This document shows, piece by piece, positions 1 to 7,759 of a stretch of DNA of 64,000 nt. Location: assembly GCA_964364175.1 (NCBI GenBank), contig CAYILR010000009.1, forward strand, positions 1 to 64,000, read 5' to 3'. This stretch comes from CAYILR01 sp964364175. Its GTDB lineage: Bacteria > Bdellovibrionota > UBA1018. The notes beneath the pieces were generated by a model. That model saw only the letters and a list, made by a program, of their open reading frames with translations, was not told the DNA's origin and ran no database searches. Each line of letters starts with the position of its first letter. The stretch's first letter is position 1. Both the position numbers and the translations under genes were made by a program.

Positions 1-261
1 TTTAGGTGCACCGCTTCAGCCACTGCTCGCATAATCAGGCTGAACAGTTACAAAAGTAGGTGGTTTAAATAAAGTTTTTGGGTCAAATATTTATTAATTC
101 AGACTCTCAGTAAAGCTTGAATTGTCTCTATAGATTCTGGGAAAATCCGAATGCTGATTGTAAGTTTCTGATTAAAAAAAATTTCTATTCTTTTTTGTCG
201 AGCTCTGTATATTCAGATCAAGAAAGGGGGGATTCATATGAAAGCATCGCTCAGCATTCAA
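1..261. other. Left edge, no gene assigned
   Basis: On the plus strand, frame 1 is open from base 1 to a TAA at 70-72 (23 codons). It could be the tail of a gene cut by the window edge, but it is too short to recognise. The rest up to the methyltransferase stop is AT-rich, and I see no RNA gene or clear terminator hairpin in it. Confidence 0.4.
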
Positions 262-1008
262 TTATCGCTGAAAAACCCGAATCCCCAAAGGCCAAGAAAT
301 CCTTCGCGTCGTTGCGGGATCACCCCAGGCTTGTCGAAGGGGTTCAAAAAAAATCTCCAAAGGATTCTTCCGATTCTCGCTCTCGTATTTTTTCAGCGCT
401 GACCAGGTTCCCAGGTAACCGATCAGGTGCGCGAAATCCCATTCTGCAGTCATTGTAAAAGACGGGGTCTTGAGTTCATTCCACGGAATCACTGCACGGC
501 TGTAGTGTTCCTCGACTTGCCTGCGCGCAGAATCCCAGTAGGGGCCCAGCACGTCGCTGTACAATTCCAAAACCAATCGATCCACCTCGGGCGAAATCGT
601 GGTCAGTGCGTAACACCAAATTGCCAACACACCACCCGGTTTCAAAACACGTTTGGCTTCTTCCAAAAACTTGGGCTGATCGAACCAATGATATGCCTGA
701 GCCACTGTGATTAGATCCAGACTGTCTGATTCGATTTTCGAATCCTCAGCGCTTGCCAGGCAGTATTTAATTTTGGGATGCAAAACTGCTTCACGAATTT
801 GTTTCTCCGAAGCATCCGTGGCGATGACTTGGGCGTAGTGTTGGGCCAGCTCGACAGCGGCCTGCCCATTCCCCGTCGCGCAATCCCAAGCAGACTCATG
901 TTCTGGAGTGAGTGAAGCGAGATAAGAAAATAATTTTGCAGGATAAGTGGGACGAAAAAGCGAATAATCAGAAGCTTGCTGGGAGAAAAAATCTTTGAAC
1001 GAACTCAT
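262..1008 (-). CDS. Class I SAM-dependent methyltransferase
   Basis: This 248-residue protein has the class I methyltransferase fold of the methyltransferase-11 type. The SAM-binding glycine motif DCATGNG is at residues 42-48, the acidic end of strand 2 (VIATDAS) at about 61-67, and the motif IV/post-IV stretch ITVAQAYHWFD near 100. This arrangement is usual in small-molecule methyltransferases related to the trans-aconitate and UbiE groups. The substrate cannot be read from the sequence. No signal peptide is present, so it should be cytoplasmic. Its start overlaps the stop of the upstream acidic protein by 4 nt (ATGA type), so the two are probably translated from one message. Confidence 0.85.
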   Translation of the reverse strand: MSSFKDFFSQQASDYSLFRPTYPAKLFSYLASLTPEHESAWDCATGNGQAAVELAQHYAQVIATDASEKQIREAVLHPKIKYCLASAEDSKIESDSLDLITVAQAYHWFDQPKFLEEAKRVLKPGGVLAIWCYALTTISPEVDRLVLELYSDVLGPYWDSARRQVEEHYSRAVIPWNELKTPSFTMTAEWDFAHLIGYLGTWSALKKYESENRKNPLEIFFEPLRQAWGDPATTRRISWPLGIRVFQR

Positions 1009-2354
1009 GGATGCGCATCGGGCGAGTGGTCATCGGCCGCAGTTTCGGCGATTTTGGGCCGAATCGCAACTCCCATGACGGTCAGTCGGTACATCGAGGG
1101 CAGGATCAGCGTTTCGAGTTGAATCTTCAGCTGCACGACCGCATGAGCGCCTTTGCGGAAGGCTTTGTATTGAATCTGGCGTTTCAGAGCTTCGAGGGTG
1201 TCGAGGTATTCTTGGGAATTAGGCGCTTCCACCATCGTGCTGGTTAGGCCTGCGCTCGTGACCAGCGTCCCCAGAATTTCCGGGTTGGGGATTGAATCGA
1301 TGGAATGATCAGGCAGCAGAGGAATGTCTTCGGCAGGATGAGAGGCCAGCGAAGATTCCTGGCTGATTTGGGTCGTGCTTTCTTGCGCGCCGTCTTCTTC
1401 CTCTTCTGGAACGGAGTCTTTTGAAGCAAAAATCTGATCAGCTGGGCCGAATTTCATTTCGGCCGAAGTGCCTCGCAAGGCTTGAACCAGCAAGATTCCC
1501 GCGTACTCACTGATTTGAGGAATCAGAACTCGCCCGCTTTCGAATTGTGGATCCAGATCGGTTTCGCGGATTCCGTAGTTTTCGCGTTGAAGGAGGTCGG
1601 TGAGTTTGGCTTTTTCGTAGTCGGTGAGTTTGCCCGTGATCATGAGGCTGAAGGGCAGGGCGGGTTTCACCGCAGATTTGGGTTTTGCAGCAACTGGGGC
1701 GGTCGGGGGAGCTTTCTTGGGAGCGGCTGGCGGCGGTGCAGGTTTAGGTGCTTCGGCAACGACTTCTTCAGGGGCTGCCTCCACGGGTGCTTCGGGTGTG
1801 GGGGCATTGAGTTCAGCGGTCAGTCCGTCGATTCCGGAATTTGCTGAAGCAGAATTTCCGTCGGGAGGAGAAACAGCAAAGGGATCTTCCTCGGCGGGAG
1901 CTGCTTCTACAACAGCTTCTGGAGTAGCCTCGGGTACAGATTCGGTGGTGGGGAAGTCGTCCGACGATTCGGGAGCAGCCGCCGCTACTTCTTCTGCAGC
2001 GGGTTCGGATGCTATTGCTTCCACAGGCGCAGGTTCTTCGGGAGGAGTTTCTGCTGGAATCTCCATTTCCTCGGTGGGTTCCGCCACAGCAGACTCCGCT
2101 GCAGGTTCTGCGACGAACTCGGGTACAGGCTCAGGAGTGGGCTCGGGGGCTGGCTCTGGATCAGGTTCTTTGACTTCGTCTGGATTGTTCTTGGCGTATT
2201 CATCCAGGTTTTCCCAGACATCGACTTTTTCGATGGGAATTTCAGTGGTCATCCCCGTGTCTTTTTTCTTTTCGGAGGCAGAAGGGGTGTAGGTCTTGGC
2301 CAAATCGATCAGGCTGGTAATGTCTTTTTTCTCTTCTTTTGGATCGTCAGCCAT
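1005..2354 (-). CDS. Acidic Pro/Glu/Ala-rich protein with a C-terminal YbjQ-like domain
   Basis: This 449-residue protein has no signal peptide or membrane segment. Residues of about 55-230 form a low-complexity Pro-Glu-Ala tract that should be extended and strongly acidic. A Lys/Pro/Ala linker follows, then a short globular part (roughly 235-310). The last 90 residues (about 350-435) have the order PEILGTLVTSAG, a helix with YLDTLEALKRQ, then GAHAVVQLKIQLE and YRLTVMGVAIRPK. That order resembles the YbjQ/UPF0145 heavy-metal-binding-like fold; this match is my pattern reading and is tentative. The methyltransferase gene is coupled downstream. The function is unknown. The low-complexity linker suggests a scaffold or tethered protein. 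Confidence 0.6.
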   Translation of the reverse strand: MADDPKEEKKDITSLIDLAKTYTPSASEKKKDTGMTTEIPIEKVDVWENLDEYAKNNPDEVKEPDPEPAPEPTPEPVPEFVAEPAAESAVAEPTEEMEIPAETPPEEPAPVEAIASEPAAEEVAAAAPESSDDFPTTESVPEATPEAVVEAAPAEEDPFAVSPPDGNSASANSGIDGLTAELNAPTPEAPVEAAPEEVVAEAPKPAPPPAAPKKAPPTAPVAAKPKSAVKPALPFSLMITGKLTDYEKAKLTDLLQRENYGIRETDLDPQFESGRVLIPQISEYAGILLVQALRGTSAEMKFGPADQIFASKDSVPEEEEDGAQESTTQISQESSLASHPAEDIPLLPDHSIDSIPNPEILGTLVTSAGLTSTMVEAPNSQEYLDTLEALKRQIQYKAFRKGAHAVVQLKIQLETLILPSMYRLTVMGVAIRPKIAETAADDHSPDAHP

Positions 2355-2407
2355 CTCTCATTCATTTTAGGGTGGTATAGATCTCGCGTCAAATGTAAGT
2401 AGCCCTT

Positions 2408-3130
2408 ATGGGCGCACAGTGGAAACACGCAGGAAAAATGGAAAACTCCGGCAAACGGGGGGCTTTGATCAGCAAGCTAGTCAAGGAGATCATGGTGGCA
2501 GCGAAGGGTGGGGCCGATCCGGATGGCAATGCTCGATTGCGGGCCGCGGTTGAAGCTGCCAAAAAAGCATCGGTGCCTCGGGATACGATTGAGCGCGCGG
2601 TCAAAAAAGGCGCTGGGCTCTTGGATGGACAAATTATTTACGAATCCGTGACCTACGAGGGCTTTGCTCCTCACAAAGTCCCGGTCATTGTCGAGTGCTT
2701 GACGGATAACAAAAACCGTACTGCTGCGGACGTTCGAGTTCTATTTCGCAAAGGACAGTTGGGAAGTATTGGCAGCGTGACCTGGATGTTCGACCGGCTG
2801 GGTGTTGTTGAAGCAACGCACGCTGATCGGTCTCTGGACATCGAAAGTGTCGCGATCGAGGCGGGTGCGCAAAACGTCGAGCCACTGGAGGCGAGCGAAA
2901 TCGGAACACCCGGACATGTGGGAGCTCGATTTTTTTGTGACCCGACGGATTTGGATTCGGTCAGTAAATTTCTGACTCAGAACGCTTGGACGCTGACACT
3001 TTCTGAAATGAGCTACATTGCCAAAAATGAAGCAGCGATTTCTGATGATCAGAAAAAAGAAGTCGCTGATTTTTTGAATTCTGTGGATGAGCATGATGAT
3101 GTTCACCGGGTTTATACTGCGCTGAAATAG
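2408..3130 (+). CDS. yebC: YebC/PmpR (TACO1) family protein
   Basis: At 240 residues it has the usual length of the YebC/PmpR family. The N-terminal block (Trp5-Lys6-His7, then GALISKLVKEIMVAAKGG) and the central block (GGADPDGNARLRAAVEAAKKASVPRDTIERA in the family; here seen in overlapping pieces at about 34-65) are well conserved. Members act as DNA-binding regulators or as ribosome-associated factors that help translate difficult stretches such as polyproline; which role applies here is not visible. The ATG at 2408 fits the family N-terminus, although no clear Shine-Dalgarno is seen before it. It is divergent from the acidic protein gene, with 53 bp between the starts. Confidence 0.9.
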   Translation: MGAQWKHAGKMENSGKRGALISKLVKEIMVAAKGGADPDGNARLRAAVEAAKKASVPRDTIERAVKKGAGLLDGQIIYESVTYEGFAPHKVPVIVECLTDNKNRTAADVRVLFRKGQLGSIGSVTWMFDRLGVVEATHADRSLDIESVAIEAGAQNVEPLEASEIGTPGHVGARFFCDPTDLDSVSKFLTQNAWTLTLSEMSYIAKNEAAISDDQKKEVADFLNSVDEHDDVHRVYTALK

Positions 3131-3150
3131 AAGCTTAAATGCAGGGTGGA

Positions 3151-6090
3151 CTATTGATCCCATTCTTTGCTTCGAAAAACAGAAAGTCGGTTTTTTAGGC
3201 GTTTTTTAACCTCTTCGTTGGGAGCCTCGTTGGCCATTCTCTCTAGAATATAGGGATAATAAAATCCCATTTTGGCAGAACCCGCGTAAGTCCGCTCTAG
3301 TTCGTCAAATACTTTTTCCCGATCATCCCATGGTATTACGCCTTCACTCAGTGCGCCCATGATTGTCAAAATTGGAGAGTCGACAATTCGATTATCCGCC
3401 CATTTGTCATGAATGATATGAATCATTTTTACCATGAGTTCAGCTCGATTCTGTACAGGGCCAGGAGTCTTGGCGATTGCATCAACAAAAGGGGTCGCAA
3501 TAACAAATTGGTCTTTATCGATTTTGACCTCGGAAAGCTTATCTACAAGCTTTGAAAGCAATTCGGAAGAATTGGAATAGTCTTGTGAATTTTTGATTTT
3601 TCCAGCAACTGCATTAAGGGTTTTGTACCCAGCCCTCGTGTCCAGAACGAGTGACGATAGGATTTTTTCTTGTTCTTGAATAGAAAATGAGTCTAATGAG
3701 TAGGTGGTGACTGCAGTTAGTGTATTATCATCGACGAATGTCTTTTTGAGAAGACGGTCTAAGAAATCCACTTTTTTGTTTTCTGGAATACTAGATGAAT
3801 TTAAAGATAAAATGGCATGAAACATGGGCTCTGGTGCGAAGTCGGAGTGATCAATCAATTGTGTCAGAAGTGGATAAAGCTTCGGGTTGTGTTGGCTCCT
3901 CGCTACTTGTAATATTTTTGATAGGAATAATTGCTTAAATTCATTGGTTTTATGGCCGGTGAAAAAATTTGATAATCGATCCAGTTTTGACTGTCGATCG
4001 AGCTCCTCATCAAAAAAACCTCCTTTTTTTTCACTCTCCAATAGAGCACGAAGCAGAGTTTCAGTTTGATCGATGGAAAGTTGAGATAGACCGGTGTTGA
4101 GTAGTGCCAAACTTGAATTGAAATTAAAAGAGGGAGCACTCATCGCTCTTTTAATAAAATCGAAATCAACCAACCGGAAAATTGATCCTAGGTGCATCAA
4201 ATCTGCTCGTGCGGAGATGGCTGTATTAGCTTGGCTAGATCCAAGTCGAGACAAGATATCGTTTTTGATTGAGTCTTCGATTTGGATAAGTCGATCTCCA
4301 CCTTGTTCTATATAAGTACTGTAGTAACGAATGGTCTCTGGAATATCTAAAGGACTTTTTTGAGCGGATAGTATTGCCCTTTCTTTGAGTAAACCCAGAG
4401 TTTTCCCCGATAGTGGCTGACTCGAAAGATTCTTTGTTTGTAGGAAAGCATCCGATTCTCCCATGAGTGCTTCTAAGTTGAGTAATAATTCTCTAGCGCG
4501 ATTAGCAACGGATGGATTTGTGTACAGACAAAGAGTGGTTTGCTTCCTCAGACGGTTTATATTTTGTCTTATTTCATCGCATTGAAGCGAAAGATCATCG
4601 AAGTTACCAGGGTTCGAATCAGACTGACAAATAGGATCCGAAGGAGGTTGCTTCAACATTTGCTTGAGTTCTTCTACTGACTGAATATTTTGGTTCTGGC
4701 CATATGCCATCCATTTTTGAGCAATTTTGACGGAAAGGAGGCTGTTGATCCCTGCTTTAGTTTGTGATGCGGTCAATATACGAGTCATGAGCCGAACTTG
4801 ATCGACAGGTGCTAAATTTAAGAACTTGGGTGATTGATTGAGAGCTGCTCGAAGTAGTGCCGCCATGCCTGCGGCGGCTGGCGCAGCAAAGCTCGTTCCG
4901 TCAATTGAATACGATTCCGCGTTCGAGCAAGCTGTTTGTGCAAGCGCACGATCAAGTTCAGAGCCAACGCTTTTGAGTGTCTGTACTTGCTCTCCTGGTG
5001 CCAGGACCTCAGCAGCAGTAGAAAAGCCTGCATCGGTATCTAGTCTGTTACTCGCGCCGACCCGCAACATAGAATCGTCAGCATCATCCATCACTGATCT
5101 TAATTTCTTGTTCCCCCAGTTGCCACTAGCTTTGGTGACTAAACACCCTTTTTCTCCTAATTTCTGAATAAACTCCTGATAGTGTTTTTCATTGGAGACG
5201 ATACCAGCATCATCAAATATGTCACCCCAGCTCACGTTAATGATAGAGTTTCCCTCTCGACAAGCTCTTAGTATTGAGATCTCAATCAATGTATCTGAAG
5301 TTTGCGGGGAATCTGTCTCCGGTAGTGAACCCTCGGCATCAACCGTCATGCGATAAACGGTCAATGATACTCCGGGAGCCAAACCATAAGGAGGCTTGCC
5401 CCCGATCATCGAAGCGACCGAAGTGCCATGCCCATTGGGATCTAGGGAAGAATCACCGGCTGCATCATGTGCCTTGTTAGTCTGAATAGAGCCTGGAAAA
5501 TTTTTTTTCTGGTTACGAAGATCAAATCCACTATCGAGTACGGCTACTCGAACCAAACTTAAATCGGCACCCGTTTTTTTCAATTCTTCGAGAGCAAAAT
5601 CAGAGTCAGTCGCCTCCGTTGCCCAAAAACGTCTCGTGGAAGTCGAACCGCATTTTTCAAAAATTTTGCAATTCAAATGATCTTCTAATTTTTCCCAATC
5701 CCTTAGGGTTTGACCCAATGAAAGGTTTTCGCTGGTTCTTGGTTCGCACTGATCGAGCACTGGATTTGTACTTGAAGGTAAATTTTTGTCTGCGTGAATC
5801 AATCGATCAGGTCTCGCGTCTTTGACATCAGGGAGTTTGGAGATCAAATGAATATCTGCAGGAGAAATTTTATTTTTTGATTGGAGCACCAGAAGAGTTC
5901 CTTCTGAAGCAATGATTTTGAATTTTTCCGGCAAAGTTTTTTTGAATTGATCTGCATTTGAGCCAGGTTTGAGTTCCACGCGGAGGAGATGAACAGAGAA
6001 ATTTTGTGGTCGTGTTTGAGCAAAAATCAAAGTCGAGGTATTCAAAACCCATGCTGTCAAAATAATGACAAAGACGAAACCCAGCTTCAT
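3151..6090 (-). CDS. Secreted subtilisin-like (S8) serine protease with large C-terminal region
   Basis: I start this at the ATG at 6090, which gives MKLGFVFVIIL, a good Sec signal peptide; an upstream in-frame ATG at 6123 would put charged and Cys residues ahead of it. Counting from that upstream Met, the catalytic Asp is in VAVLDSGFD (197), His in NGHGTSVASM (232), the oxyanion Asn in ASGNWG (335) and Ser in DGTSFAAPAAAG (411), so the triad is intact. Residues of about 42-110 look like an inhibitor I9-type propeptide. The C-terminal 550 residues are helix-rich, without a domain I recognise, and double the usual size of the family. It is probably exported to the periplasm or outside. The base composition is more AT-rich than in neighbouring genes. 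Confidence 0.88.
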   Translation of the reverse strand: MKLGFVFVIILTAWVLNTSTLIFAQTRPQNFSVHLLRVELKPGSNADQFKKTLPEKFKIIASEGTLLVLQSKNKISPADIHLISKLPDVKDARPDRLIHADKNLPSSTNPVLDQCEPRTSENLSLGQTLRDWEKLEDHLNCKIFEKCGSTSTRRFWATEATDSDFALEELKKTGADLSLVRVAVLDSGFDLRNQKKNFPGSIQTNKAHDAAGDSSLDPNGHGTSVASMIGGKPPYGLAPGVSLTVYRMTVDAEGSLPETDSPQTSDTLIEISILRACREGNSIINVSWGDIFDDAGIVSNEKHYQEFIQKLGEKGCLVTKASGNWGNKKLRSVMDDADDSMLRVGASNRLDTDAGFSTAAEVLAPGEQVQTLKSVGSELDRALAQTACSNAESYSIDGTSFAAPAAAGMAALLRAALNQSPKFLNLAPVDQVRLMTRILTASQTKAGINSLLSVKIAQKWMAYGQNQNIQSVEELKQMLKQPPSDPICQSDSNPGNFDDLSLQCDEIRQNINRLRKQTTLCLYTNPSVANRARELLLNLEALMGESDAFLQTKNLSSQPLSGKTLGLLKERAILSAQKSPLDIPETIRYYSTYIEQGGDRLIQIEDSIKNDILSRLGSSQANTAISARADLMHLGSIFRLVDFDFIKRAMSAPSFNFNSSLALLNTGLSQLSIDQTETLLRALLESEKKGGFFDEELDRQSKLDRLSNFFTGHKTNEFKQLFLSKILQVARSQHNPKLYPLLTQLIDHSDFAPEPMFHAILSLNSSSIPENKKVDFLDRLLKKTFVDDNTLTAVTTYSLDSFSIQEQEKILSSLVLDTRAGYKTLNAVAGKIKNSQDYSNSSELLSKLVDKLSEVKIDKDQFVIATPFVDAIAKTPGPVQNRAELMVKMIHIIHDKWADNRIVDSPILTIMGALSEGVIPWDDREKVFDELERTYAGSAKMGFYYPYILERMANEAPNEEVKKRLKNRLSVFRSKEWDQ

Positions 6091-6189
6091 GTCAATTTTA
6101 TCGTCGCAACGGCAGCAGGACATGAGTACGATGTTTATGAATCAACTTAAGGTAATTTTATGGTATATTTTAAGGTATCTTTTGGGTTG

Positions 6190-6218
6190 ATAGTTGGCAT
6201 AATAGAATAGCCGACTAT
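6190..6218 (+). promoter_or_regulatory. Operator-like palindrome before the parS-res pair
   Basis: The arms ATAGTTGGC (6190-6198) and GCCGACTAT (6210-6218) are inverted repeats with one mismatch and an 11-nt spacer. They lie 15 bp before the antitoxin ATG. A Shine-Dalgarno (GAGGAG) follows at about 6220-6225. Xre/ParS antitoxins usually repress their own promoter, so autoregulation is a reasonable inference. Confidence 0.5.
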
Positions 6219-6233
6219 TGAGGAGCCGAAAAT

Positions 6234-6620
6234 ATGACAAACTCATTGCAGGAAATGGGAATTAAAAATTATTTGGGTCTTTTTGACGAACAGGGAGATC
6301 CTGATCTAGATAAAACAGTCGAGTTTCTTGATATTTCGAGAAAAGGCCTCGCTGAAGCGTTTGGATTATCTCTGGATCAGATACGTCCAGAACGCATGTC
6401 AGAAGTAGCTAAGCAAAGGGTTACAGAGCTGGCTGGCACGCTGGAGTTTGTTGCGGGTATTTTTAAGGGAAATAAGCAAAAAGCACTTTTTTGGATTAAA
6501 ACACCGAATCCTCATTTTGGGGGGGTTTCTCCTAGAGATATGATTATCCGAGGAAGACAGCGAAAGGTGCGTGCATTTGTGATGGCTGCAATGGGACGGG
6601 AATCTGGCCGCGTGGCATGA
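6234..6620 (+). CDS. ParS/MbcA-type antitoxin (Xre-MbcA-ParS C-terminal domain)
   Basis: This 128-residue protein ends in the MbcA/ParS toxin-binding domain: FWIKTPNPHFGGVSPRDMI near 83-101, which matches the W-x-x-x-x-N-P-x-F-g-g-x-x-P pattern of that family. The N-terminal half is helical (LAEAFGLSLDQI, a helix-turn-helix-like stretch near 38-49). The protein should bind and neutralise the RES toxin encoded directly downstream; the two genes overlap by ATGA at 6617-6620. A palindrome and a good Shine-Dalgarno precede the start, which suits an autoregulated toxin-antitoxin operon. No transposase or integrase is seen next to it. Confidence 0.85.
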   Translation: MTNSLQEMGIKNYLGLFDEQGDPDLDKTVEFLDISRKGLAEAFGLSLDQIRPERMSEVAKQRVTELAGTLEFVAGIFKGNKQKALFWIKTPNPHFGGVSPRDMIIRGRQRKVRAFVMAAMGRESGRVA

Positions 6621-7606
6621 GTTCAGGAAGAAAAAGAAACAACATCAGTCCAGGCTCTTCAATTAAGTTGAAGCGCAAATTGCCCATTCTTACAGGTCGA
6701 GGCGATCGTACGGAAAAGTTGAATGCCGTGCTTATTGATCTCAGTAAAAAAACTGAAGATCAGCTCGAATATTGGGATGCTTTCGAGAATTATCTTGTTG
6801 GCCAACGCGAGTTTAGAAAAGAAAGAATTCACGAGACTTTGCGATCCAAGATGATTTCGGGATATGACGATGGTCATTTGGTGAGAGTAGTAGATACGCG
6901 GTACCAAAATCGACCATTGAGCTCTTTTGGCAGCATTGTTGTCGCACCAGGCGGTCGCTTTAATTTCGGCGAGATTTCAGCTTCACGTGAAAGATTTCAA
7001 GCACTCTATCTTGCATCCGATTTTCGTACGGCAGTATCGGAGCGATTTTTGAAGGACCAAGGAAGTCAGGGCTCTGTTAAACAGGATTCTTTGATTCTTC
7101 GTTTGGATCCTGAAGCATCATTTTCTTCCTATCGAATTCGAGCTTCCAATCTGAATGTCATTGATATCCGAAAAGACGAGAGTCTGGAGCCCTTTCTTGA
7201 AGTGGTTGCGGAAATTGTGGCTCCTAGGTGGCTTGTTGATTTGGCCAAGAAGCTAAAGCAGCCGCCTCCTCAAACCATACAGTCTGTGAAAATTTTGAGA
7301 GCTTTGCTTTTGGATCCTAATTTTACTCAGTGGGGCTCTCTGATTGACCAACCTTCGACCTCTCAATGGTTTGGATACTATGTCCGTGAAGCTGGAATTC
7401 ACGGCATTGTTTATCCTTCGGTGAGAAGCCGGGAGGGTTACAATCTTTGTGTCTTTCCGGATACGTTCAGTGGGAGTAGTGCAAAAATTGAATTATTGGA
7501 CTCAGCTGCTGGAGTTTTGCTAGAAGATCGTACTCTTGATGAAACTAATGCGACTTTTCATATGCAGATTTCTAAGCAAGATTCTGGTCAAGATTTAGTT
7601 CACTAA
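6617..7606 (+). CDS. RES-domain toxin (NAD+-degrading type)
   Basis: RES toxins kill or arrest cells by degrading NAD+; MbcT of Mycobacterium is an NAD+ phosphorylase. In this 329-residue protein the conserved residues are visible: Arg114 in GGRFNFGE, Tyr131 in LYLASD, Glu142 in VSERFL and Ser268 in GIVYPSVRS, followed by GYNLCVF. The domain spans about residues 85-295. Compared with the usual 150-230 residues, there is an extra N-terminal stretch of about 85 residues, rich in Lys/Arg and helical. It is translationally coupled to the ParS-like antitoxin upstream. All key residues are present, so the toxin is probably active. Confidence 0.87.
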   Translation: MSSGRKRNNISPGSSIKLKRKLPILTGRGDRTEKLNAVLIDLSKKTEDQLEYWDAFENYLVGQREFRKERIHETLRSKMISGYDDGHLVRVVDTRYQNRPLSSFGSIVVAPGGRFNFGEISASRERFQALYLASDFRTAVSERFLKDQGSQGSVKQDSLILRLDPEASFSSYRIRASNLNVIDIRKDESLEPFLEVVAEIVAPRWLVDLAKKLKQPPPQTIQSVKILRALLLDPNFTQWGSLIDQPSTSQWFGYYVREAGIHGIVYPSVRSREGYNLCVFPDTFSGSSAKIELLDSAAGVLLEDRTLDETNATFHMQISKQDSGQDLVH

Positions 7607-7699
7607 TTTTTGAGACAATTCGCCTCTTGTTTGAGTAAAATTTGATTAAAATATCCTAGAATAAGCTCTCCTAGAGTCACAGGGGACCTCCTTCAGCCT

Positions 7700-7715
7700 T
7701 GGCACTGCCTTTGCA
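7700..7715 (+). promoter_or_regulatory. Sigma-54 (RpoN) promoter of the phospholipase D-like gene
   Basis: TGGCAC at 7700-7705 and TTGCA at 7711-7715 match the -24/-12 consensus, with exactly 10 nt between GG (7701-7702) and GC (7713-7714). The predicted start of transcription is near 7726, about 34 nt before the gene's ATG. A bacterial enhancer-binding protein would be needed; none is encoded in this window. Confidence 0.7.
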
Positions 7716-7759
7716 CCCCTTGATAAACTGTCAGGTTGGATGAACTTGGGGGTGCAGAG

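Noticed and set aside
117..458. Plus-strand 113-codon ORF
   Set aside because: More than half lies antisense to the methyltransferase gene, and there is no ribosome-binding site or recognisable domain.
1624..2292. 222-codon Ala/Ser/Gly-rich plus-strand ORF
   Set aside because: It is a frame shadow of the acidic Pro/Glu/Ala-rich gene on the other strand; its composition follows from that repeat.
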